The position numbers and the translations under genes are program-made. Source: UBA1181 sp045639525 (GTDB lineage Bacteria; Bacteroidota; Bacteroidia; Bacteroidales; Paludibacteraceae). Taken from it: DNA of 5,195 bases. The stretch is from contig JAZUDI010000036.1 of the NCBI GenBank assembly GCA_045639525.1, forward strand, positions 1 through 5,195. Reading direction: 5' to 3'. The notes beneath the pieces were generated by a model. That model was not told the DNA's origin, did not search any database, and was given only the letters and a program-made list of their open reading frames with translations. The number at the start of each line of letters is the position of its first letter. Positions within the stretch are counted from its first letter, which is position 1. Below are positions 1 to 5,195 of the stretch, piece by piece.

Positions 1-1
1 C

Positions 2-550
2 GAGAAATACTCCTCGGATGATCCTGTTTTCGGAAACGGAGGAACCAACAAGGGTATGTATTTGAACGCCAATGCCGGTGTTTACTTCTTGTGGGATAAC
101 TTCTTCGCCGGATTCTCCGCTAAGGATATCATCCCTTCCGAGATGATCGAGTTGGGACTTGACGAGCCAAAGCGTCCGCTCTCCTTCTTCGGATTCGCAG
201 GTTATGACTTCGACTTGGTGAACAACATCACCATTGAGCCAGCCGTGATGTTCAAGGCCGACAATGCGAAGAACAGACAGTTGGATATCAATTTGAAGTT
301 TATGCAAACCTTGCCAGACAATAAGGACTTCTCTTATTGGTTGCAGGGATCATACCGCCATACATTGGACAAGAACGAACATAACCCATCTCCTTTGTGC
401 CTCTACATCTTGGGAGGCGCAAGATACAAGGGATTCCACTTGGGTTACGGATACCGTCTTGGATTGACCGATTTCCAACGTAAGAACGGAGGAGGTCACG
501 AGGTGATGTTGGGTTACACTTGGTGCGTAACGAAACACTTCTGTCGCTAA
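2..550 (+). CDS. PorP/SprF family type IX secretion outer-membrane protein (C-terminal part, 5' end outside window)
   Basis: The reading frame is open from base 2 to the TAA at 548-550, giving 182 residues with no natural start, so the Met codon at base 56 is internal. Family members are usually about 300-350 residues, so roughly the C-terminal half is seen. The sequence has the alternating aromatic/glycine strands of a small outer-membrane beta-barrel. It includes the family-like stretch NANAGVYFLWDNFFAGFSA (fragment residues about 21-39), a later hairpin GFHLGYGYRLGL, and the typical closing strand GGGHEVMLGYTW. PorP and SprF are outer-membrane partners of the T9SS and gliding machinery; several paralogues per genome are common, often beside large surface proteins. 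Here a terminator follows at once and no porK-like gene follows, so this is more likely a paralogue or relocated copy than the core porPKLMN gene. Codon use is strongly biased (Phe TTC 14 to TTT 1; Gly GGA 13, GGT 6, GGC 1, GGG 0), which suggests high expression. Family assignment is confident; the specific role is not. Confidence 0.88.
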   Translation, partial: EKYSSDDPVFGNGGTNKGMYLNANAGVYFLWDNFFAGFSAKDIIPSEMIELGLDEPKRPLSFFGFAGYDFDLVNNITIEPAVMFKADNAKNRQLDINLKFMQTLPDNKDFSYWLQGSYRHTLDKNEHNPSPLCLYILGGARYKGFHLGYGYRLGLTDFQRKNGGGHEVMLGYTWCVTKHFCR

Positions 551-575
551 ACCGCTTTGTAAGTTATATTATATG

Positions 576-608
576 ACGCCCGTGATTTTTATAGTCACGG
601 GCGTTTGT
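576..608 (+). terminator. Rho-independent terminator after the PorP/SprF-like gene
   Basis: A perfect 10-bp stem is formed by ACGCCCGTGA (576-585) and TCACGGGCGT (595-604), with a 9-base loop TTTTTATAG. A T-rich tail follows (TTTGTTATTTG, from 605). It lies 25 bases after the stop codon of the upstream gene, so it should end that transcript and separate it from the transporter gene. Confidence 0.88.
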
Positions 609-634
609 TATTTGTGAGAATCTTCCTAATTTCG
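604..634 (+). promoter_or_regulatory. Candidate Bacteroidota-type promoter for the MFS gene
   Basis: TTTG at 604-607 is followed after exactly 19 bases by TAATTTCG (627-634). This resembles the known Bacteroidota -33/-7 consensus (TTTG, about 19-21 bases, TAnnTTTG) with one mismatch in the -7 box. Transcription would start near base 640, about 20 bases before the ATG at 661. The -33 box overlaps the last base of the terminator stem and its T tail. In AT-rich DNA such matches occur by chance, so this is tentative. Confidence 0.35.
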
Positions 635-660
635 CGACTGTTTTCTGACAATGTTAATTT

Positions 661-1833
661 ATGACTTCCAATTGGTTCGCACTTACAAGGCGCAGAGCTC
701 GTATTGCTCTTCTTGTGCAGTATTTCCTTAGCGGATTTATCTTTTCCGCGTTACTCTCCCGTTTCCCGGCCATTAAAGAAATGTATGGCATGGATATGTC
801 GCAGTTGAGTATGGTGTTGTTGAGTATGTCAATCGGCTCTCTGCTTACCATGCCGCTTTGTGTCCATTTAGTCGGCCGTTTCGGAAGTAAGAAATTGACG
901 GTGGCAGGTTTCGCTTTTATGGCGCTATTGCCCGTCCTGACGGTGATGCCTAATTTGGTTACGCTCTATTTGGTCAGCGCTTTCTATGGTATTTTCGTTA
1001 CCCTTCTGGATGTCTCCATCAACGGCAATTCCATCATTGTCGAGAATGCTTATAAGCGACCTATCATCTCCCTTTTCCATGCGTTCTATTATGTGGGTGT
1101 CTGTACAGGAGCCTCTTTGAGTCTGCTGTTTATGCACTTCGCGGTTCCCGTGACTCTCCACTTCTTGTCGGTTTCTATCTTCTCGTTGATTCTCTTTTCA
1201 ATTATCCGACGTTTCTATTTGAAGGAGACTATTACAAGGAAGCCCGTTGCCTCTGGTCATAAAATCATGTTCCCTAAGGGAATCTTGTTGACTTTGGCCT
1301 TTGTCGCCTTGTGTGGTAGAGTCGTGGAGGGTAGTATCTCCGATTGGAGTACGATGTATATGGAGTCGGTTGTGAAACTACCCGATTATCTGGCCCCGTT
1401 GGGTTTGGTCATCTATTCCGCGTTCATGTCGTTGGGTAGGTTCTTTTGCGATCGTATTCGTGCGAGATACAGTGGATCAACCATTTTATTGGGTTGCTGT
1501 AAGTTAGCCTTTTTAGGTATCCTTATCATCCTTTTCGACGATTCCTGCTACTTTGCTTTGACAGGTCTCTTTGTGGCTGGTTTGGGCATTTCTTGTTTGG
1601 TGCCTGTTATTTATAGCTTAGCTGGCAGGCAAGAGAATGTGACGCCCGCTATGGGCATCGCGATGGTGAATACCATCAGTGGCACAGGATTCCTTTTTGG
1701 CCCGTTTGTTATTGGATTTATTGGTGACCACTATTCCATGTGGGCCTCTTTCCTCTACATTTGGTTGCTCTCCGTTTTGATGACTATTCTAACGCTCTTT
1801 TACCGAAAACGGGAAAGAGGGTTGACGCTATAA
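661..1833 (+). CDS. MFS transporter, YbjJ-like
   Basis: This is a 390-residue inner-membrane protein of the usual MFS length, with about 12 predicted hydrophobic helices (roughly 15-33, 47-67, 79-96, 99-120, 138-158, 163-183, 207-224, 243-262, 273-292, 297-317, 332-355, 361-381). The longer polar loop at 184-206 separates the two six-helix halves. Features matching YbjJ-like MFS proteins are the N-terminal SRFPAIKEMYG (33-43), the motif-A-like loop VGRFGSKK (71-78), LDVSINGN (116-123), the RPIISLFHAFYYVG segment (133-146), EGSISDWSTMYM (223-234), and GRFFCDRIRARY (259-270) as the second-half counterpart of motif A. The substrate is unknown, since E. coli YbjJ itself is poorly characterised. 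The start at 661 is the first ATG after an in-frame TAA at 655-657; an ATG at 651 is in another frame and soon hits a stop. No Shine-Dalgarno is visible, only AT-rich sequence, as is usual in the phylum. Terminators flank the gene on both sides, so it is probably transcribed alone. MFS assignment is very secure; the subfamily is from remembered motifs. Confidence 0.93.
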   Translation: MTSNWFALTRRRARIALLVQYFLSGFIFSALLSRFPAIKEMYGMDMSQLSMVLLSMSIGSLLTMPLCVHLVGRFGSKKLTVAGFAFMALLPVLTVMPNLVTLYLVSAFYGIFVTLLDVSINGNSIIVENAYKRPIISLFHAFYYVGVCTGASLSLLFMHFAVPVTLHFLSVSIFSLILFSIIRRFYLKETITRKPVASGHKIMFPKGILLTLAFVALCGRVVEGSISDWSTMYMESVVKLPDYLAPLGLVIYSAFMSLGRFFCDRIRARYSGSTILLGCCKLAFLGILIILFDDSCYFALTGLFVAGLGISCLVPVIYSLAGRQENVTPAMGIAMVNTISGTGFLFGPFVIGFIGDHYSMWASFLYIWLLSVLMTILTLFYRKRERGLTL

Positions 1834-1871
1834 ACTTGGGAATATTAGATTTATGTGTTGATGTGTGCATT

Positions 1872-1904
1872 TCCGTCGTGGTTTTACCGCGGCGGATTTT
1901 TTTT
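1872..1904 (+). terminator. Strong Rho-independent terminator after the MFS gene
   Basis: TCCGTCGTGG (1872-1881) pairs over 10 bp with CCGCGGCGGA (1887-1896), including two G-U wobbles, around the loop TTTTA. Eight consecutive T's follow (1897-1904). The two wobbles become C-A mismatches in a minus-strand transcript and the T run is on the + side, so the element works for rightward transcription. It lies 38 bases after the transporter stop codon and insulates the lyase gene. Confidence 0.93.
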
Positions 1905-2014
1905 GTTTACTGCGTTTCTTGGATTTGTGCGACGAAAGTGCAAATCATTGACTTAAAAATCGATGCGGAATTTCTCGGGTTTTTGTTAATTTGCTAATGT
2001 GGAAATCTAATAAC

Positions 2015-5000
2015 ATGAAAGCATATATGAAAATCTTGAAAAGTCTCTTTTTGTATCTCTTGATGGCGATAGGTTTCGTCTCGACATTAAATGCCGCTCG
2101 TCAAATGGAGTTCCTGGATCGTGGCTTGGTAGCCGTTAAGGTGAACAACGGGGTCTTCGTCAGTTGGCGATACTTGGGTACCGACCATTCTGATGTCTCT
2201 TTTGACCTTTACCGTGATGGCGTAAAAGTGAATGACACGCCTATCTCCACGAAAACCAACTACTTGGATCCTTTGGGCCAATCCGCATCCTCTTATGTGG
2301 TGAAGTGTGTGAGAAGTGGCGTCGTTTTGGATGCCTCGCCCGCTGTGACTCCTTGGCAGAGTCAGTGTAAAACCCTTACGTTGAGAAGACCTGGGTCGAA
2401 CTACTCGCCAAACGATATGAGTGTGGGTGATGTGGATGGCGATGGTCAGTACGAACTGTTTGTGAAGTGGGATCCTAGTAATTCGCAGGATAATTCGAAG
2501 TCGGGAGTGACCGATAAGGTATATATCGATTGCTACCGTCTGGACGGAACATTCTTGTGGCGGATTGATTTAGGAATCAATATTCGCGCGGGGGCGCATT
2601 ATACCCAGTTCCAAGTTTATGACTACGACGGAGACGGAAAGTGTGAAATGGTCTGCAAGACAGCGCCGGGCACCAAGGACGGAAAGGGAAAGTTTGTGGT
2701 TATGGGAAGCGATAACCCCAACGCCGACTATCGGAATAGCGATGGTTATATTTTGAGTGGCCCCGAGTATCTTACCATATTCAAGGGCGCGACCGGTGAG
2801 GAGATCAATACCGTCGCCTATAAACCCGCTCGTGGCACCGTTTCATCTTGGGGCGATAAGTATGGGAACCGTGTTGACCGTTTCTTGGCCTGCACCGCCT
2901 TCCTTGACGGCGAGCACCCAAGTTTCGTGATGTGTCGCGGCTATTATACCCGATCCACACTGACCGCTTACGATTTTAAAAATGGCAAGTTGGTGGAGCG
3001 TTGGTTCCATGATTCTCCAACGTCTGGGAAAGGTGCATATGGCGAGGGCTTCCATAATCTCTCTGTGGCCGATGTCGATGGCGATGGTTATGATGAGATC
3101 ATTTATGGCTCCGCACTGATTGACCATGACGGCAGCCTGATGTATCGTACTGGACTAGGCCATGGCGATGCGATGCATGTCTCTGACTTGAACCCGGATA
3201 ACCCTGGTTTGGAGGGTTGGTTCGTGCATGAAGAGAAGACACTGCCTTACGGATATGAGTTGAGAGATTTGAAGAGTGGTAAAATTCTTTTTGGCATGGA
3301 TATGGACAAGGATAATGGACGTGGACTTGCTGCGGATATAGATGCGCGGTACCGAGGCTTCGAGATGTGGAGCTCCGCGGATGGTGTTTTCGATTGCAAG
3401 GGAAATAAAATCTCAGACAAGAAACCAAGTGTCAATTTCAGAATCTATTGGGATGGCGATTTGCAGGATGAATTGTTGGATGGAAATACCTGTACCAAGT
3501 GGAATGGTAATGGGGTGAGCCAATTGATCCAGTTTCAAGGCAACTCTTGCAATGGCACGAAGGCGACACCATGTCTCTCTGCGGATATATTGGGTGATTG
3601 GCGAGAAGAGGTTATCTTGCAGGATGGGGATAAGATTTATCTCTATACGACAACCATCGAGTCGAAGTACCGACTCTTTACGCCGATGCATGATCCTGTC
3701 TATCGTTGTGGTGTCGCATGGCAGAACACCGCCTATAACCAGCCGCCTCATTTGGGATTCTATATCGGTGATGGATTGGATGGGGTGGAGCAGCCTGACA
3801 TCTATACGCCAGGCCATCCCACCGAACCTTTCGTTCCTACGAAAGCGCTCTTGTCTTTTGAGGGAAATTTGCATCAAGAGTTGATGCCGGGTGAGTCCTT
3901 TTCTCCGATAACCTTCACTTTTGGTGGCGCCGCCACTGATGTTGTGTTCCTTGACCTGCCTGCCTCTTTACAGGTGAAAAGGGGCGAGAATAGCGTTACG
4001 CTTTCTGGCGAGGTCCTCTCTCCTATAGCTATTCAGGTGAAGACGGTGGGTGGCGAGAATGAAATTGTCCAGACGGTGACCATCGACAAGGTGGATCCTT
4101 CCTTGAAACGCGTCGCCTATGTCACCGATCCCGATGGCGCCAATTATGGCAAGGATAGGGATCATGTCTTAAAGATGTTGCGGGATGATGGCCGGTTTTA
4201 TGTACGGGAGATCTACGCGTCATCCTCCGGAAATGATTATGCCCTCTTCGATATGGTGTTGATCAGCGAGACCACCCCTTCCACCTCTCCTGTTATGGCT
4301 GAATTGAAGGGGCTGCCTAAACCTATGTTGAGTATGAAGGTGCATGGATATAAATCCGCAACAGGCGCTTGGGACTGGGCTGCGACTGGCTATGGCGACA
4401 ATACGACGGCGACGGCAGTTGTGGTGGAGAACTCTCAAATGAACCATCCGATCTTCAAGGATGTGATTTTCTCCAATGGCAATGAGGTGGAGATGTTCCA
4501 TATGGTGGATAGCAAGGCGCTCACTTATATGAATCCGCAATCCTTCAAGGATGCCAGTGGCGACATCGTTCCGCTTGCGTCAATCAAAGGGGATGGTTCT
4601 GTCTCCATTTTGGAGGTGGCTAAGGGTTCTGTCATCGCGGGTACTTTGTTGAGCGAAAGTTATATTCAGATTGGCGTGAACAGCAGTTCTTATGGACAAC
4701 TTACGGAGAATGGATTGTCTATTATCCGCAATGCCTGCTGCTACTTGATGGGGATGGACGGTGATGTTACCTCGTTGAGAGAAACTGCTTGTGAAGGCGT
4801 GGGCGTGGTTGACATGGATAATCCGGTGGAGTATGAACTCTCTTTGCGGTACCGATCCGAGGTGGATGGCCCTCTCTCGTTGGAAATTCTGAATATGTAT
4901 GGCGTGCGTGTCATGCACTTTGAAACAACGGTTGTAAAGGGTGATAATCTTATCGCTCATCCTGTAGAGTGGCCTTCCGGCATTTACTTGCTGCTGATGC

Positions 5001-5044
5001 GTCAGAGCGGAGAGATAAGGTCGTCGCAGTTTATATCGAAGTGA
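2015..5044 (+). CDS. Secreted rhamnogalacturonan lyase, PL11, with T9SS sorting domain
   Basis: This enzyme should cleave the rhamnose-galacturonic acid backbone of pectic rhamnogalacturonan I by calcium-dependent beta-elimination, outside the cell. Residues 1-27 form a signal peptide (MKAYMKILKSLF..., cut after STLNA). Residues about 29-120 are the PL11 N-terminal beta domain (EFLDRGLVAVK). Residues about 125-600 are the beta-propeller, with calcium-type loops DVDGDG (139-144), DYDGDG (203-208) and DVDGDG (353-358), plus PL11 hallmarks NIRAGAHYTQF (H195), GLGHGDAMH (H383), GRGLAADID, ADILGDWREE (523-532) and MHDPVYR (558-564). Residues about 611-692 are Ig-like; 699-914 are an uncharacterised alpha/beta-looking module; 936-1009 are a T9SS type A sorting domain (SLEILNMYGVRV, SGIYLLLMR, terminal K). 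At 1009 residues it is far longer than the roughly 600-residue Bacillus YesW/YesX. The ATG at 2015 gives the best signal peptide; in-frame alternatives are TTG 1991, ATG 1997 and ATG 2027. Endo versus exo action cannot be told from the sequence. Confidence 0.95.
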   Translation: MKAYMKILKSLFLYLLMAIGFVSTLNAARQMEFLDRGLVAVKVNNGVFVSWRYLGTDHSDVSFDLYRDGVKVNDTPISTKTNYLDPLGQSASSYVVKCVRSGVVLDASPAVTPWQSQCKTLTLRRPGSNYSPNDMSVGDVDGDGQYELFVKWDPSNSQDNSKSGVTDKVYIDCYRLDGTFLWRIDLGINIRAGAHYTQFQVYDYDGDGKCEMVCKTAPGTKDGKGKFVVMGSDNPNADYRNSDGYILSGPEYLTIFKGATGEEINTVAYKPARGTVSSWGDKYGNRVDRFLACTAFLDGEHPSFVMCRGYYTRSTLTAYDFKNGKLVERWFHDSPTSGKGAYGEGFHNLSVADVDGDGYDEIIYGSALIDHDGSLMYRTGLGHGDAMHVSDLNPDNPGLEGWFVHEEKTLPYGYELRDLKSGKILFGMDMDKDNGRGLAADIDARYRGFEMWSSADGVFDCKGNKISDKKPSVNFRIYWDGDLQDELLDGNTCTKWNGNGVSQLIQFQGNSCNGTKATPCLSADILGDWREEVILQDGDKIYLYTTTIESKYRLFTPMHDPVYRCGVAWQNTAYNQPPHLGFYIGDGLDGVEQPDIYTPGHPTEPFVPTKALLSFEGNLHQELMPGESFSPITFTFGGAATDVVFLDLPASLQVKRGENSVTLSGEVLSPIAIQVKTVGGENEIVQTVTIDKVDPSLKRVAYVTDPDGANYGKDRDHVLKMLRDDGRFYVREIYASSSGNDYALFDMVLISETTPSTSPVMAELKGLPKPMLSMKVHGYKSATGAWDWAATGYGDNTTATAVVVENSQMNHPIFKDVIFSNGNEVEMFHMVDSKALTYMNPQSFKDASGDIVPLASIKGDGSVSILEVAKGSVIAGTLLSESYIQIGVNSSSYGQLTENGLSIIRNACCYLMGMDGDVTSLRETACEGVGVVDMDNPVEYELSLRYRSEVDGPLSLEILNMYGVRVMHFETTVVKGDNLIAHPVEWPSGIYLLLMRQSGEIRSSQFISK

Positions 5045-5086
5045 TAAAATAGAATAAGAAACTGTTTAAATTTAATTCAAAACTAA

Positions 5087-5115
5087 TTTGAGAGACCTGA
5101 AAAAAATCTCTCAAA
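5087..5115. terminator. Inverted repeat after the lyase gene, possible weak terminator
   Basis: TTTGAGAGA (5087-5095) and TCTCTCAAA (5107-5115) form a perfect 9-bp stem around an 11-base loop CCTGAAAAAAA. It begins 42 bases after the lyase stop codon, where a terminator is expected. However, no T run follows on the + strand (ATTCACTTAAAA). Read on the minus strand, the tail is moderately T-rich (TTAGTTTTGAATT). It may be a weak terminator, an RNA 3'-end stabiliser, or part of the control region of the next gene. Confidence 0.4.
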
Positions 5116-5133
5116 ATTCACTTAAAATATTGA

Positions 5134-5148
5134 TTATCAGTTTGATAA
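5134..5148. repeat. Dyad TTATCA-N3-TGATAA over the -33 box
   Basis: TTATCA (5134-5139) and TGATAA (5143-5148) are perfect 6-base inverted arms around GTT. The candidate -33 TTTG (5141-5144) lies in the spacer and right arm. This could be an operator half of the same control region as the palindrome 15 bases downstream, or chance in AT-rich DNA. Confidence 0.4.
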
Positions 5149-5172
5149 GTGGACAAATTTTCGTACCTTTAA
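5141..5172 (+). promoter_or_regulatory. Bacteroidota-type promoter for a gene beyond the right edge
   Basis: TTTG (5141-5144) is followed after 20 bases by TACCTTTA (5165-5172), a seven-of-eight fit to the -33/-7 consensus TTTG...TAnnTTTG; TACCTTTG-type -7 boxes are typical of Bacteroides and Prevotella promoters. Transcription would start near 5178-5180. The following leader contains AAAGGA (5187-5192), directly abutting the window's last three bases ATG. That gap is too small for a ribosome binding site serving this ATG, so the true start may lie beyond the edge. Two dyads overlap the -33 and -7 boxes. Confidence 0.6.
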
Positions 5173-5178
5173 AGGTAC
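5163..5178. repeat. 16-bp perfect palindrome covering the -7 box
   Basis: GTACCTTTAAAGGTAC reads identically on both strands with no central spacer. It includes the candidate -7 element and reaches the likely transcription start, a position where a bound dimeric repressor would block initiation. No regulator can be named, and part of the symmetry comes from the -7 consensus itself. Confidence 0.6.
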
Positions 5179-5195
5179 CAAACATTAAAGGAATG

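Noticed and set aside
652..660. TGTTAATTT shared with 1984-1992 upstream of the lyase
   Set aside because: A single shared AT-rich 9-mer placed differently relative to each start codon is not enough to propose a common regulatory site.
1948..1953. TTGACT resembling a sigma70 -35 box
   Set aside because: No TATAAT-like box lies 16-18 bases downstream, and the primary sigma factor of Bacteroidota uses different elements.
1740..1997. Forward open frame of 85 codons running from the transporter's end into the intergenic region
   Set aside because: It begins inside the transporter in another frame and passes straight through the strong terminator hairpin. The translation has no domain features.
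1991..2014. TTG at 1991 or ATG at 1997 as the start of the lyase
   Set aside because: Both are in frame, but they add polar residues before the signal peptide and overlap the only -7-like element. The ATG at 2015 gives a standard Lys-rich start followed by a hydrophobic core.
3413..3877. Minus-strand open frame of 154 codons, and several shorter ones on the minus strand at 350-538, 654-851, 925-1161, 2087-2281, 2843-3428, 3968-4165, 4220-4540 and 4580-4960
   Set aside because: All lie opposite strongly supported + strand genes. Their translations are low-complexity mixes rich in His, Arg and Ile with no recognisable domain, as expected for antisense shadows.
5066..5075. TTAAATTTAA palindrome after the lyase stop codon
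   Set aside because: A 10-bp AT-only palindrome is expected by chance in AT-rich intergenic DNA, and no partner copy marks an insertion sequence end here.
1..5195. Search for CRISPR arrays, tRNA or rRNA genes, insertion sequences, retron-like or toxin-antitoxin modules
   Set aside because: No regularly spaced repeats, transposase motifs, RNA-gene signatures or small paired genes are visible; intergenic space totals only about 440 bases and is accounted for by terminators and promoter-like elements.

Overview
The window looks like a chromosomal fragment from a member of the Bacteroidota, probably Bacteroidales and perhaps Prevotella-like. Three things point there: a PorP/SprF-family protein, a C-terminal type IX secretion (T9SS) sorting domain, and promoter-like TTTG / TAnnTTTG elements instead of sigma70 boxes. 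Ribosome binding sites are weak and AT-rich, which also fits. The genus is inference only.

There are three genes, all on the + strand, each apparently its own transcription unit. (1) Bases 2-550 hold the C-terminal 182 residues of a PorP/SprF-family outer-membrane protein, cut by the left window edge and closed by a clean hairpin terminator (576-608). (2) Bases 661-1833 encode a complete 390-residue, roughly 12-helix major facilitator superfamily (MFS) transporter of the YbjJ-like type, closed by a strong terminator with eight T's (1872-1904). (3) Bases 2015-5044 encode a 1009-residue secreted rhamnogalacturonan lyase of polysaccharide lyase family 11 (PL11). It has a signal peptide, a complete PL11 catalytic module, an Ig-like linker domain, an uncharacterised module that may have a ThuA/glutamine-amidotransferase-like fold, and a T9SS type A sorting domain.

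Bases 5045-5195 are non-coding: an AT-rich inverted repeat, then a good Bacteroidota-type promoter with two dyad symmetries lying on its -33 and -7 elements. It points to a further gene just beyond the right edge; the last three bases are ATG.

Functionally, the lyase would be exported by Sec, carried across the outer membrane by T9SS, and would cleave the backbone of pectic rhamnogalacturonan I at or outside the cell surface. The PorP/SprF protein belongs to the same secretion world, but nothing shows that it serves this lyase. The transporter's substrate is unknown, and a terminator separates it from the lyase. I see no mobile element, CRISPR array, RNA gene or clearly novel multi-gene system. 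The most unusual points are the lyase's C-terminal architecture and the dyad-decorated promoter at the right edge.
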